A stretch of 64,000 nucleotides of DNA from Streptomyces rubradiris (GCF_016860525.1 NZ_BNEA01000018.1:83704-147703), one strand, 5' to 3'. Shown: positions 1 through 8,625, counted from the stretch's first letter. The notes: generated from the sequence alone by a model not told the origin. Numbers and translations: made by a program.

Positions 1-593
1 AAGGGCTCAACACCGGCCTGCTCGACGCACTGAACCTGGGCTGGAAACTCGGGTACGTGCTGCGGGGCACCGCCGGCAAGGACCTGCTCGACACCTACGA
101 CGAGGAACGCAGGCCCGCCGGGCGGCGGGTCGTCGACAACACCCGCGCCCAGCTGGCGCTGATGCGCCCCGATCCGCAACTCGATCCGCTGCGGGCCGTG
201 ATGGCCGACCTGCTGCCGCTGCCCGATGTCGCGGGACACCTGGGCGGCATGCTCAGCGCACAGGACACCCGCTACGGCACCACCGGCACCGCGCACTCGG
301 TCTGGCGGGGGCGCTTTCTGCCCAACGTCGCGCTGGCGGATGCCGAGGACGCGGACCTGGTCGGGCTGCTGGCCCGGGGGCGGCCGGTCCTCCTCATGCG
401 CCCGGGGAGCCGGCCACCCGGCCCCGCCCGGGGATGGACGCATGTGCTGCACCCCGCCCACGCCGACGGCCCGCTCCCGGACGCGATGGCGGAAACCCTG
501 GTGATCAGGCCCGACGGCTATGTGCTGTGGACGTCCGACGACGGCGAGGACCTGGAGGAGGTGCTGCGGCAGTGGTTCGGTGACGCCCGCTGA
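1..593 (+). CDS. FAD-dependent aromatic hydroxylase, C-terminal part (5' truncated by window)
   Basis: The reading frame is open from base 3 and begins inside the conserved flavoprotein monooxygenase motif GLNTGLLDALNLGWKL, which contacts the FAD pyrophosphate/ribityl region in p-hydroxybenzoate-hydroxylase-type enzymes. After it comes a thioredoxin-like C-terminal domain ending in a VIRPDGYVLW-type strand, as in PgaE/RdmE-like hydroxylases of actinomycete polyketide pathways. Roughly the first 300 residues, with the GxGxxG nucleotide-binding motif, lie outside the window. By family it would hydroxylate an aromatic or polyketide substrate using NAD(P)H and O2 in the cytosol; the substrate cannot be read here. 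It stops about 60 bp before the first receptor operator, so it belongs to an upstream transcript. Confidence 0.85.
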   Translation, partial: GLNTGLLDALNLGWKLGYVLRGTAGKDLLDTYDEERRPAGRRVVDNTRAQLALMRPDPQLDPLRAVMADLLPLPDVAGHLGGMLSAQDTRYGTTGTAHSVWRGRFLPNVALADAEDADLVGLLARGRPVLLMRPGSRPPGPARGWTHVLHPAHADGPLPDAMAETLVIRPDGYVLWTSDDGEDLEEVLRQWFGDAR

Positions 594-649
594 GGACGGG
601 GCCGCCCTCGGCGGCGGGAGCCATCGAGCTTTCACCGGGAAGAAGTAGT

Positions 650-667
650 AAACCGCATAGGCGGTTT
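650..667. promoter_or_regulatory. ARE-like operator 1 (receptor 1 promoter)
   Basis: AAACCG-CATAGG-CGGTTT, a palindrome of 7-bp arms (AAACCGC/GCGGTTT) around ATAG, 120 bp upstream of the first ArpA-like receptor. It has the same CCG-N6-CGG core as the copy at 3025-3048. ArpA/ScbR-family receptors bind such autoregulatory elements, so autoregulation is the likely role. Confidence 0.8.
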
Positions 668-786
668 GTTATTGTTCCTCGTGTGTGGGCGTCGGCAGTC
701 CCTCGCGGTGCGCCGACGACGGGGGTGTCGTCTCCGTCGCCCGCGGCACCTGCGGACGACGGCCGCCCGAGCGATGGAGCACCTCG

Positions 787-1428
787 GTGGTCAAACAGGA
801 ACGCGCGCTACGCACCCGCAACGCCTTGCTTACGGCTGCCGGGGAAGTGTTCAGCCGTGAGGGATATCGCGCGGCCTCCCTCACGGTCATCAGCGGGAAC
901 GTGGGAGTGAGTTCCGGAGCCCTGCACTTCCACTTCCCGACCAAGCTGGACCTCGCCGCGGCGGTGGAAGAGGCGGCCGCCGCCCGTCTGCGCAGCATCG
1001 TCGAGCACTGCGAGAGGCACGAGGGTCCCGGCGGGTCCGTGCAACTGGTGATCGACGCCAGCTACCAGGTGGTGGAAAGACTCGCTCAGGACCCCGTGCT
1101 GCGGGCCGGGTTCGAACTGGGAGAGACCATGGAACGGGCCGGCGGCACCGGCAAGGTCTGCGACCTGTGGCAGCGGTGGGTCGTCTCGCTTCTGCGGCAC
1201 GCCCAGGAGGCCGGTGGGCTGCGCCCGGACGTGGTGCCCGATCACCTGGCGTCCGTGGTGGTGGCGATGACCGCCGGTCTGGCGGCGCTCGGCCGGCGTG
1301 ACGCCCACTGGCCGTCACGCGCCACGCTCACCTCGTTCTGGCTCCTGATGCTGCCGCAGGTGACCGCCGCCGAAACGCCCCCCACCTGTGTGGTCCACGG
1401 CCATGACAGTGCGGCCGAGGAGCTGTGA
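787..1428 (+). CDS. ArpA-like gamma-butyrolactone receptor, TetR family (receptor 1)
   Basis: 213-residue TetR-family regulator. The N-terminus VKQERALRTRNALLTAAGEVF and the helix-turn-helix ending SSGALHFHFPTK (about residues 30-55) are the signature of the ArpA/ScbR/BarA butyrolactone-receptor family, which represses antibiotic genes until a butyrolactone-type ligand releases it from DNA. The GTG at 787 was chosen because GGAG lies 7 bp upstream and because the paralogue at 3147 begins at the same residue (MVKQERAVRTR). The ligand domain keeps the family's RAGFELGE segment. An ARE-like palindrome sits in its promoter. Whether it is a true receptor or a pseudo-receptor cannot be told from sequence alone. 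Confidence 0.92.
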   Translation: MVKQERALRTRNALLTAAGEVFSREGYRAASLTVISGNVGVSSGALHFHFPTKLDLAAAVEEAAAARLRSIVEHCERHEGPGGSVQLVIDASYQVVERLAQDPVLRAGFELGETMERAGGTGKVCDLWQRWVVSLLRHAQEAGGLRPDVVPDHLASVVVAMTAGLAALGRRDAHWPSRATLTSFWLLMLPQVTAAETPPTCVVHGHDSAAEEL

Positions 1429-1574
1429 GCGGCCCGGAGGGTACGGGGTGTCCGGTATCTCACGTTCCCCCGGGATCGGTACATTCCCAGGTACTGGCGT
1501 GCGCCTTCCTGGGATTGTGCCGATGACGGCCGGGCGAACTCTCTGTATGAAATCCAGAAGTTCTCTTGGCGGGG

Positions 1575-1598
1575 TATAAGAAACCGACTACGCTGTTT
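1575..1598 (+). promoter_or_regulatory. SARP promoter with ARE-like operator 2
   Basis: A -10-like TATAAG (1575-1580) abuts AAACCG-ACTACG-CTGTTT (1581-1598), 88 bp before the SARP start. A receptor bound here would block transcription initiation. The 18-bp element differs at one position from the reverse complement of the copy before the StrR-like gene (39523-39540). Confidence 0.72.
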
Positions 1599-1686
1599 TT
1601 AACAGGGGGTCCTCGCCGGTCTCCGCAGTCGGCGGTACACCTCGTTCAGTAGGCCCTGCAGGCTCTGCGCGAACCGGGAGAGGGAC

Positions 1687-2514
1687 ATGGACATCGAAGT
1701 GCTCGGCGGTTTCTCCGTGCGGTTAGGGGGCGTGGAGGTGGCGCCGACCGCTCCCAAACCACGCCAGGTCCTGGCTCTGTTGGCACTCAACGCGAACCGC
1801 ACGGTTTCCTCGCGCACTTTGATCGAGGAGTTGTGGGGCGCGCAGCCGCCCCGCAGCGCGCGCACCACCCTGCAGACCTACATCCTGCAGCTGCGGGAGC
1901 ACATCAACGCGGCCTTGACCGCGGGCGGGGGCCCGCACGGCGGCCGCACGGGCAAGGACGTACTGGCCACCCAGCCGGGCGGCTACCGGCTGGAAGCCGG
2001 CGAAGGTCTGCGTGACCACAGCGAGTTCGAGCGGCGCAGCACCGCCGGCTACCGGGCGATGGACGCCGAGGACTACGCGACCGCGGCCCAGACGCTGCGT
2101 GACGCCCTCGCCCTGTGGCGGGGACCCGCGCTGGCCGACGTCAACACCGGCACCCACCTCCGCGTGGAGACACGCCGGCTGGAGGAGTCCCGGCTGTGCG
2201 CTCTCGACCAGCGCATCGAAGCGGACCTCTGCCTGGGGCGGCACCGCGAACTGCTGCCGGAACTCATGGTACTGGTCGAACGGCACACCATGCACGAGAG
2301 CCTGCACAGCCAGTTGATGCTCGCGCTGTACCGCTCGGGCCGGGGCGGCGAGGCCCTGCACGTCTACCAGAGGCTGCGCGGCACCCTGGTGCGCAACCTC
2401 GGCATGGAGCCCAGCGCCCCGCTGCGGCGGCTCCAGACGTCGATCCTGAAGGCGTCGTCATCCACGCAGGACGCACTGCTTGAGGTCCGCACCGCTCCCG
2501 CGGCGGTCGGCTGA
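1687..2514 (+). CDS. Small SARP-family pathway activator
   Basis: 275-residue Streptomyces antibiotic regulatory protein. An OmpR-type winged helix-turn-helix (about residues 1-95: MDIEVLGGFSV, TLIEELWG, LQTYILQLR, GGYRL) is followed by a bacterial transcriptional activation domain (about 100-250, ending LYRSGRGGEALHVYQRLR and LGMEPSAPLRRLQ). The length matches ActII-ORF4/RedD-type activators. The ATG at 1687 has a purine-rich GGGAGAGGG just upstream. Codon 13 is TTA (1723-1725), so translation should depend on the bldA tRNA. It lies between the two receptor genes with an ARE-like site at its promoter, consistent with receptor control of pathway activation. Its target promoters are not identified. 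Confidence 0.93.
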   Translation: MDIEVLGGFSVRLGGVEVAPTAPKPRQVLALLALNANRTVSSRTLIEELWGAQPPRSARTTLQTYILQLREHINAALTAGGGPHGGRTGKDVLATQPGGYRLEAGEGLRDHSEFERRSTAGYRAMDAEDYATAAQTLRDALALWRGPALADVNTGTHLRVETRRLEESRLCALDQRIEADLCLGRHRELLPELMVLVERHTMHESLHSQLMLALYRSGRGGEALHVYQRLRGTLVRNLGMEPSAPLRRLQTSILKASSSTQDALLEVRTAPAAVG

Positions 2515-2813
2515 AAGCGCCACGTTCCGCCGCAAGGGCCACACCCCCGTCCACGGTGACGCCGGCATGCCCGGCCGCCAGGCCGCGGACCGCGCCCGGA
2601 GCGCACGCGCCCGGGAACCGGGCCGCAGCCGGGTAGCTGGATCTTGTGCTCGCGGTGTCCAGACGATCCAATGGGATGGAGACGACATGGGCGCCTTCCT
2701 CGGCGCCCGTGTCCGGACGCGGCCCCTGGCTATCCGGGTATTCCCCCGGCCCGATAGCGCGGGGGCCGCGTCCGTGTACCGGCCCGTCGGCCCGCCGGCG
2801 CGCACGGGCGGTG

Positions 2814-2843
2814 GTTCAACTGTGCAGTCAAGCACAGTCGAAC
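2814..2843. promoter_or_regulatory. StrR-type binding site 1
   Basis: GTTCAACTG (2814-2822), 12 nt, CAGTCGAAC (2835-2843). This is close to the GTTCRACTG-N11-CRGTYGAAC consensus recalled for StrR/NovG activators, with a spacer one base longer. It lies 300 bp upstream of receptor 2, and a StrR-like gene is present at 39598. Confidence 0.7.
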
Positions 2844-3024
2844 ACGGCGCTCCCCGGCCGCCTGTCCGGCCGGAGCGCCGGCGGGAGGGGGACGTACGCG
2901 GGAACCGGATGGATATCCTTGGCGGCGCCGAGGGGGTGAGCCGCGGGAGGCGCTCGACGGCTTCGCTCTCCCGCACGAGACCCCGTCGTGCGCGCGGGAA
3001 AATCGCTCTGTGTTAGCTACTATT

Positions 3025-3048
3025 AACAAACCGTCACTGCGGTTTGTT
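3025..3048. promoter_or_regulatory. ARE-like operator 3 (receptor 2 promoter)
   Basis: AACAAACCG (3025-3033)-TCACTG-CGGTTTGTT (3040-3048): perfect 9-bp arms around a 6-bp spacer, the best palindrome of the six ARE-like sites. It lies about 100 bp upstream of the receptor 2 start, right after TACTAT. Confidence 0.85.
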
Positions 3049-3146
3049 CCTTGTGCTGGGAAATCGGGAAGCCGCTCCGGCGGTGGACTCATGCCCGAGG
3101 TTTCCCAGGTGGGGCATGGAACGGATCAGAGCGACGGAGTGCCTCG

Positions 3147-3761
3147 ATGGTCAAGCAGGAACGTGCGGTGCGGACTCGCAAGGCGTTGATCGCCGCCGCC
3201 GCCGACCACTTCAGCCACGACGGTTACGGACCGGCCTCGCTGGTGGCCATCAGTCGTCAGGCCGGAGTGACGACGGGAGCGCTGCACTTCCACTTTCCCA
3301 CCAAGGAAGCGCTTGCCTCCGCGGTCGTCACGGCCGCGGCACAGCGGCTGCGTGAACTGCTCGCGGGGTGCGAGGCGCGGACGCCGTCCGGCGAGGCGCT
3401 GCGGCTGCTGGTCGACGCGGGCCACGAACTGACCCGGCGGTTACGGGAGGACGCGGTCCTGCGGGCCGGCTTCGAGCTCGACGGGGACCTCGGCTGCCCG
3501 GAGGGCATCGGGGGAGTGCGCGGTCTGTGGTGTCTGTGGATTCAGGCCACGCTGGAACAGGCGGAGAAGACGGGGGAGTTACGGGAAGGGGTGGTCCCCG
3601 CGCAGCTGGCCGCGGTGGTCTACGCGTGCACGGTGGGTCTGCAGACGCTCGGCCGGCGGGACCCGGGCTGGTGCTCGCAACGCATGCTGACGCGCTTCTG
3701 GTCTCTGGCGCTGCCCCGGATCACGGCCGACCGGCGCGGACCCGATCCGGCGGGCTCCTGA
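3147..3761 (+). CDS. ArpA-like gamma-butyrolactone receptor, TetR family (receptor 2)
   Basis: 204-residue paralogue of the regulator at 787, with the same N-terminus (MVKQERAVRTRKAL) and HTH (SRQAGVTTGALHFHFPTK). The ATG at 3147 follows GGAG at a suitable distance. Two TTA codons (3441-3443 and 3579-3581) make its synthesis bldA-dependent, unlike receptor 1. Its promoter has a perfect ARE-like palindrome and an upstream StrR-type site. Pairs of one true receptor and one pseudo-receptor are common in butyrolactone systems, and this gene adjoins the AfsA-like synthase. Which of the two binds the signal is not decided by sequence. Confidence 0.92.
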   Translation: MVKQERAVRTRKALIAAAADHFSHDGYGPASLVAISRQAGVTTGALHFHFPTKEALASAVVTAAAQRLRELLAGCEARTPSGEALRLLVDAGHELTRRLREDAVLRAGFELDGDLGCPEGIGGVRGLWCLWIQATLEQAEKTGELREGVVPAQLAAVVYACTVGLQTLGRRDPGWCSQRMLTRFWSLALPRITADRRGPDPAGS

Positions 3762-3820
3762 GCAGCTCCTCGGGCGGGCGGCGGCCCGGCGGCTTTCGGA
3801 CGGCTCTTCGAGGCCCTATG

Positions 3821-3838
3821 AAACCGGAGGGTCTGTAT
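3821..3838. promoter_or_regulatory. ARE-like operator 4 (afsA-like promoter)
   Basis: AAACCG-GAGGGT-CTGTAT, 78 bp upstream of the AfsA-like start. The left half is perfect. The right half departs from CGGTTT at two positions, the same CTGT variant seen before the SARP. This is weaker than operators 1 and 3 and is supported mainly by position and by the shared N6 spacing. Confidence 0.55.
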
Positions 3839-3915
3839 ATTTGTGCCGTCGCTTTTCGGGATACGGCACCGCCACCCGTCTGTTCACTGCTGCACCGTCG
3901 GGAAGAGGGACCCCC

Positions 3916-4875
3916 ATGACCCTGCTCGTTCGTCAGCAAGAGCGCCCCCGCTTCTCCGCTCGGCAGGCCGCGCAGGGCCTGCCGCAGCTCACCACCACAG
4001 TTCCCCGGGAATATGTACACCGTGCGGCGCACGCCGAAGTCTTCCTCACCGGGTGCCGCCGGCTGGACGGCACCCGGTTCGAGGTCACCGGTCAGTGGCC
4101 GCGCGCGCACACCTTCTTCACCGACGAGAACCAGACACGCCACGACCCCATGCTGGCGGCCGAGACCGTCCGCCAGGTCGGCCTGCTGCTCGCGCACTCG
4201 GAGTTCGGTGTGCCGCTGGGACATCAGTTCCTGCTGCACGACATGGAGTACTCGGTGTCCCTGGCCAATCTCGGCATAGGCACCGAGCCCAGCGAACTGC
4301 TGCTGGAGGCCGTCTGCAGCGATGTGAAGTGGAGAGGCAACCGCCTTGCCCAGTTCGGCATGACCATCACCGTCGAGCGCGACGGGCGCCACGCGGCCAT
4401 GGGCCGCGGCCACTTCACCTGTGTCGCTCCCGCCGCCTACCGGCGCCTGCGCGCCGGGCAGGGCGACGGGCGCGACGCGGCGCCGGCTCCGCGTCCGGCC
4501 CCCCTCGCCCCCTGGCGGGTGGGCCGCTGCCGCGCCGCCGACGTCGTGCTGTCGGCTACCGACCGGCCCGATCGCTGGCTGCTCGCCCCGGACCGCGGCC
4601 ACCCCATACTCTTCGAGCACGCGGGTGACCACGTACCGGGAATGGTGCTGATAGAGGCGGCACGGCAAGCCGCTTGCGGGTTGCTGGCCCTCCCGGGCTT
4701 CGTGCCCGTCGAGGTCGCCGCCGAGTTCCACCAGTACGCCGAGTTCGGCTCCCCGTGCTGGATCGAGGCCGTGCAGCTGCCGTCCCCCCAGACGGGCGTC
4801 CTCAGTGTGCAGGTGACCGGCCGGCAGGACGGCGGCGAAGTGTTCGGCGCCCGGCTGAACGGGGTCGTCGCCTGA
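3916..4875 (+). CDS. AfsA-like butyrolactone-type signal synthase
   Basis: 319-residue protein of the AfsA family, which condenses dihydroxyacetone phosphate with a beta-ketoacyl-ACP in the first committed step to A-factor-type butyrolactones and related signals. Both AfsA hot-dog repeats are visible: the first around VHRAAHAEVFLTG and DPMLAAETVRQVG (residues about 35-90), the second around LFEHAGDHVPGMVLIEAARQAA (about 235-258). The length is normal for the family. The ATG at 3916 follows GAAGAGGG. It sits next to two receptor genes, so the locus encodes a complete synthase/receptor loop. The exact signal class (butyrolactone, butenolide or furan) is unknown. Confidence 0.92.
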   Translation: MTLLVRQQERPRFSARQAAQGLPQLTTTVPREYVHRAAHAEVFLTGCRRLDGTRFEVTGQWPRAHTFFTDENQTRHDPMLAAETVRQVGLLLAHSEFGVPLGHQFLLHDMEYSVSLANLGIGTEPSELLLEAVCSDVKWRGNRLAQFGMTITVERDGRHAAMGRGHFTCVAPAAYRRLRAGQGDGRDAAPAPRPAPLAPWRVGRCRAADVVLSATDRPDRWLLAPDRGHPILFEHAGDHVPGMVLIEAARQAACGLLALPGFVPVEVAAEFHQYAEFGSPCWIEAVQLPSPQTGVLSVQVTGRQDGGEVFGARLNGVVA

Positions 4876-5250
4876 CCGTCCGGGCGCGGCCGGGCCGAAG
4901 GACGGGACGGGGAAGGCGAAACGATCCTTCTTAGGGGGAGCCTCTCGTCTCGTCCGCGCGCCGACGGCCGCGCCGGATTCCCGCCCGCGGCGAAGTCCCC
5001 GTCGGCGCGGCGTTGACGCCGCGCCCTTTGCGAACAGCCGTGCCCGCTTCCGCTTTTCGGCGTCCGGTGCCACGGCCCGTGCCGCGTGCCCGCCGGCCTT
5101 CGAGGCGGCGGGCAAGGCCGCGCGGGCTCCTCGCGGCGGGCGTGGCGTTCCCGGTCCGGTTTCCGCGGGAGCGTCCCGGGGCCGGTCCGCGGGCGCGGTG
5201 GCCCGCCCGCCGCCGCCGCCCCGGCGGAGGAGAACACGCCACGCCGCGTC
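4876..5250. other. 375-bp convergent intergenic region
   Basis: This lies between the AfsA-like gene (+) and the transketolase operon (-). No supported ORF was found. Its one clear feature is the GC-rich hairpin at 5004-5025. Confidence 0.55.
5004..5025. terminator. Candidate bidirectional terminator hairpin
   Basis: GGCGCGGCGT-TG-ACGCCGCGCC, a perfect 10-bp stem between convergent genes. There is no T-run, as is usual for Streptomyces terminators. Confidence 0.5.
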
Positions 5251-6240
5251 TCACCCGAGGGCGTCGAGGGCCTGCGCGACCGCGTTCTCCGCCGTGATCC
5301 CGGCGTGGTGCAGCAGGAACTCCTCGCCTCCCACCAGGTCGTAGTGGACGTCCGGTACGCCGATGCGCCGCACCGGCGGACCCCCGGCCTCGGCCATCAC
5401 CTCGCAGACGGCACTCCCGAGCCCTCCGATGGCCCGATGGTCCTCGATGGTCACCACGGCCTCGGCGTTGGCGCTCGCGTGCAGCACGGCTTCCCGGTCG
5501 AACGGCTTGACGGTGTGCATGTTCAGGTGCCCGGCGCTCACCCCGCGCGCCGCGAGTTCGCGCGCCGCCCGGGCCGCGACCAGGTTGGGGTGGGGACCGG
5601 TGGCGACGAACAGTACCCGGCCCGGGTCGCGCAGGACGCTCGCCCTGCCCAGCACGAACGGGGCGCGCTCCTGGTACAGCGGGGCCGTGGCCTGGCGCCC
5701 GAGCCGCAGGTACACCGGTCCGGCGTCCTCGGCGATCGCGACGGTGGCCTGCGCCGTCTCCCAGGCGTCGGCGGGCACCACCACCGTCATATGGGGCAGC
5801 ATGCGGATCGCCCCGAGGTCCTCCAGCGAGTGGTGCGTGGGCCCGTAATGGCCCGAGGCCAGCCCCGCGTGGGTGCCCACGATCTTGACCGGAAGGTTGG
5901 CGCCGGCCACGTCGATCTTGATCTGTTCGAAGGCGCGGGCGATGGCGAAGGGGCTCATGGCGTTGGCGAAGACCGGGCGTGCCGACACCGTCATGCCGGC
6001 GGCCACCCCGATCAGGTTCTGTTCCGCGATGCCGAGGTCCACGTGCTGGCGCGGCAGTTCCAGCGCGAAGTGGTCCTCGAAGTTCATGTCCGCGGTCAGA
6101 CACATCAGGTTCGGGTTCTCCCGCGCGAGGGCGAGCAGCATCATGGCGTACGCGTTGCGGCTCTCGATCGTCGAGCGGTTGTCCCAGACGTGGTCGAGGA
6201 CTTCCGCGACGGTGCGGCGGGCTGTGATCTCCGTGCTCAT
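5251..6240 (-). CDS. Transketolase, C-terminal subunit
   Basis: 329 residues covering the pyrimidine-binding and C-terminal domains of a split transketolase. The segment VDLGIAEQNLIGVAAGM carries the catalytic glutamate that activates thiamine diphosphate. With the N-terminal subunit encoded just upstream it forms one transketolase that moves C2 ketol units between sugar phosphates; in secondary metabolism such pairs (for example Rif15A/B) make special C2-transfer products. The start codon overlaps the stop of the N-terminal subunit gene (ATGA, 6237-6240), so translation is coupled and stoichiometric. It is the last gene of a minus-strand unit that begins with the ATP-grasp gene at 8510. Confidence 0.93.
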   Translation of the reverse strand: MSTEITARRTVAEVLDHVWDNRSTIESRNAYAMMLLALARENPNLMCLTADMNFEDHFALELPRQHVDLGIAEQNLIGVAAGMTVSARPVFANAMSPFAIARAFEQIKIDVAGANLPVKIVGTHAGLASGHYGPTHHSLEDLGAIRMLPHMTVVVPADAWETAQATVAIAEDAGPVYLRLGRQATAPLYQERAPFVLGRASVLRDPGRVLFVATGPHPNLVAARAARELAARGVSAGHLNMHTVKPFDREAVLHASANAEAVVTIEDHRAIGGLGSAVCEVMAEAGGPPVRRIGVPDVHYDLVGGEEFLLHHAGITAENAVAQALDALG

Positions 6241-7067
6241 GCCCCGGCGCCCTCCAGCTCCGCGAGTGCCCGGCTGCGTGCGTCCGCGTCGAGGGTCGCC
6301 GAGTGGCTCCGCTTGGTGTTCTCCAGACCGGGTACGCCGCGCGCCTTGATCGTGCGGGCGAGGACGACGGTCGGCCGGCCCGGTTCGACGGGGGCGTTCA
6401 GCGCCGCGCGGATCTGGTCGTGGTCGTGGCCGTCGACCGGGAGCACGCGCCAGCCGAACCCCGCCCACTTGTCGGTCAGGGGCTCCAGTGACATGCAGTC
6501 GTCGGTACGGCCGCTGATCTGCCAGCCGTTGCGGTCGACGATCGCGGTCAGGTTGTCGGCGCCGTGATGCGCCGCCGCCATCGCCGCCTCCCAGTTGGAG
6601 CCCTCCTGCAGCTCCCCGTCGCCGAGGATCACGAAGGCCCGCTTGTCGTGCCCGCAGCGCCGGCCCGCGAGCGCCACCCCGAGGCCCAGCGGGAGTCCGT
6701 GCCCGAGCGCGCCGGTGGAGAAGTCCACACCCGGCAGGCGCTTCATGGGGTGGCCGCCGAGCCGGCTGTGCTCCTCGGCATAGGTGGCCAGCTCCGCCTC
6801 CGGGATGACCCCGGTCGCGGCGAGTACCGCGTACAGGGCGGCGGAGGCCTGTCCTTTGCTGAGGATCAGGTGGTCACGGTCCTGCGACGGTCCCTGGCCC
6901 GCCGGGTCGCGCAGCACCTCGGCGTAGAGCACGGCCAGCAGGTCGGCGATCGACAGACTGCCGCCGATGTGCACGCCGTTGGGGGAGGCGCTCATCTCGA
7001 TGACCTTGCGCCGGATGTCCAGGGCTAGTTGCCTCGCCGTGATCCGCGCAGGCGACTGTGTGAGCAT
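6237..7067 (-). CDS. Transketolase, N-terminal (ThDP-binding) subunit
   Basis: 276-residue N-terminal half of a split transketolase. The thiamine-diphosphate/Mg motif is GDGELQEGSNWEAAMAA followed by NLTAIVDRNGWQ (about residues 145-185). The Gly-rich HGLPLGLGVALAG and the His in SRLGGHPM match the family. Downstream it overlaps the C-terminal subunit gene by 4 bp. Upstream it is 111 bp from the ATP-grasp gene on the same strand. Its presence inside the cluster suggests a dedicated C2 transfer or extra supply of a pentose- or tetrose-derived precursor; the acceptor is unknown. Confidence 0.93.
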   Translation of the reverse strand: MLTQSPARITARQLALDIRRKVIEMSASPNGVHIGGSLSIADLLAVLYAEVLRDPAGQGPSQDRDHLILSKGQASAALYAVLAATGVIPEAELATYAEEHSRLGGHPMKRLPGVDFSTGALGHGLPLGLGVALAGRRCGHDKRAFVILGDGELQEGSNWEAAMAAAHHGADNLTAIVDRNGWQISGRTDDCMSLEPLTDKWAGFGWRVLPVDGHDHDQIRAALNAPVEPGRPTVVLARTIKARGVPGLENTKRSHSATLDADARSRALAELEGAGA

Positions 7068-7178
7068 GTGGGATGAATCCTTCCGAGAGCCGCCCGATGC
7101 GGTGATCGGCGGGGCAGAAAGCGGGCGTTCGCCGGGCCGGGGGAGCGTCCGGTGGGGTCAGACCACACCACAGGCGGT

Positions 7179-8510
7179 CTAGGGCGCCGTGGACCGGATA
7201 CGGAAGACCGATTCGCGGACGGACGCGACGAAGTTGTAGTCGATCTCCAGCGTGACGGGGTCCGGGTGCGTCATGAACACCCGCAGCGGGCTGGTGAGCA
7301 GGTCGTGGGTGGGCACGATGACATCGCCCGGCTGCCGCTTGACCACGAGATCCACCACGGAGGGACGGTCGCGGATCGCCTGGACCACCGCCTCGTCGAC
7401 GGAGTCCACCGTCCCGGACAGCTCCGTCGGCGCGTTGTAGACGACGGCCGGCTGACGGCGCTCGTAGACACCGTCGCCGTAGCGGCTGAGGAAGTCCTGG
7501 GGGCGGAGGTAGGCCAGCGCGGTCAGGTCGGCGCTGTTGACGCCGATGGCCTTGTCGTGGAAGGCGGGGTGAAGGTGTCCGTTGACCCGGGCGCCGATCT
7601 CCACCAGGGCGGGACCGTCGTCGGTGATGATCAGCTCGGTGTGCGCGGGCCCGTGGTGGATGCCCACGGCGTCGAGCACGGAACGGGTGTAGGAGATCAG
7701 CGCCTCGACGGCCGGAGTGTCCGACGGCAGCAGGATGTCGCGGTTGTAGATGGGCTTGCCGTTGGGCAGCAGGCGCTTCTCGTACTGCCACACCCCGCAC
7801 ACGTAGGCATGGCCGTCGACGCTCACGGTGTCCACGATGTACTCCGTGCCCTCCAGGTAACTCTGCACGAGCACCTTGGTGTTGGCACCGTTGAACACGG
7901 TGGTGCTGGACAGGACCGACCGGAAGGCGGAGCGCAGCGCCTCGGCGTTGCGGCAGATGGTGACCTCGTCGGTGGACGCGGACGCCAGCGGCTTGGCCAC
8001 GCACGGCCAGTGTCCAAAGGCGTCGGCCCAGGAGACGGCCTCCTCGACGTCGTCGGTGAGCAGCTGCCGCGCGGTACGCAGCCCGGCCGCGGCGACCGTC
8101 TCGATCATCTTGTACTTGTCACGGCGCGCGTCGGACAGCTTGGTCCCGTTCGTTCGTACGTTCAGGGCCTCGCTGAGACGGTCCGCCAGCAGGACGCCGG
8201 GTTCCTGGCCGGGCAACACGAACAGCGGCGCCACCTCCCTCAGGATCTGCTCGGTGCTGCCGTCGACGTCGTAGACCAGCGAGTCGAGGTAGGCGGACCG
8301 TTCCCATGGCTGCATGCGGGAGATCGGCTCGGCGGAGCTTTGCACATGGATCACCTCGGCCCCCAGCCGGTTGAAGGCCGCGGGCAGGTAGTTGCCCGTC
8401 CCGTAGGCGTCGACCAGGACTCCCACCGCTCGGCCCCTGGCCTTGCGTACCACCTCCACGGAGCGGTCCGCCGGTTCTTCGGTACTTGTGTCCACGCTCA
8501 GCACAGTCAT
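7179..8510 (-). CDS. ATP-grasp carboxylate-amine ligase
   Basis: 443-residue ATP-grasp enzyme: N-terminal Rossmann-like domain (about 25-110), central ATP-grasp domain (about 135-330) and a C-terminal cap. Key motifs are the ATP-lysine region WPCVAKPLAS, the YIVDTVSVDG strand and the Mg-binding ALVEIGARVNGH. The family includes L-amino acid ligases (BacD type), which join an amino acid or small carboxylate to an amine via an acyl phosphate. It leads the unit that also encodes transketolase. The shared element at 8588-8625 lies about 80 bp upstream of its ATG. Substrates cannot be read from the sequence. Confidence 0.88.
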   Translation of the reverse strand: MTVLSVDTSTEEPADRSVEVVRKARGRAVGVLVDAYGTGNYLPAAFNRLGAEVIHVQSSAEPISRMQPWERSAYLDSLVYDVDGSTEQILREVAPLFVLPGQEPGVLLADRLSEALNVRTNGTKLSDARRDKYKMIETVAAAGLRTARQLLTDDVEEAVSWADAFGHWPCVAKPLASASTDEVTICRNAEALRSAFRSVLSSTTVFNGANTKVLVQSYLEGTEYIVDTVSVDGHAYVCGVWQYEKRLLPNGKPIYNRDILLPSDTPAVEALISYTRSVLDAVGIHHGPAHTELIITDDGPALVEIGARVNGHLHPAFHDKAIGVNSADLTALAYLRPQDFLSRYGDGVYERRQPAVVYNAPTELSGTVDSVDEAVVQAIRDRPSVVDLVVKRQPGDVIVPTHDLLTSPLRVFMTHPDPVTLEIDYNFVASVRESVFRIRSTAP

Positions 8511-8587
8511 CGGGTTCTCCCGCTGTCGAGTCGTCGCGGTTTGCGTTCAGCAACGTAGGAGCCGGGGCACGCCGGAGGGCCGGACGA

Positions 8588-8625
8588 TACGACTTGAGAC
8601 ACATGGTGTGCCCCCCAAAGGCACA
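8588..8625 (-). promoter_or_regulatory. Shared promoter/operator element, copy A
   Basis: On the minus strand this reads TGTGCCTTTG (8625-8616), 20 nt, AAGTCGTA (8595-8588), then a CCGGC. The same two blocks with identical 20-nt spacing occur on the plus strand at 9785-9822. Both copies point toward ATP-grasp units, with the NarL-type regulator gene between them. It partly overlaps a GTGTGCC/GGCACAC inverted repeat (8606-8626). Confidence 0.65.

Larger units (their letters stand above)
2515..3146. other. 632-bp intergenic regulatory region
   Basis: No ORF here has convincing codon use or homology. The stretch carries a StrR-type inverted repeat (2814-2843) and the strongest ARE-like palindrome (3025-3048) preceded by a -10-like TACTAT (3018-3023). 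It is best read as a long promoter region for receptor 2. Confidence 0.6.

Noticed and set aside
2480..3016. 178-codon plus-strand ORF overlapping the SARP end
   Set aside because: Composition is typical of an accidental frame. The region instead carries operators.
8537..8542. CGGTTT near the ATP-grasp start as another ARE
   Set aside because: The partner half-site at N6 spacing is absent on either strand.
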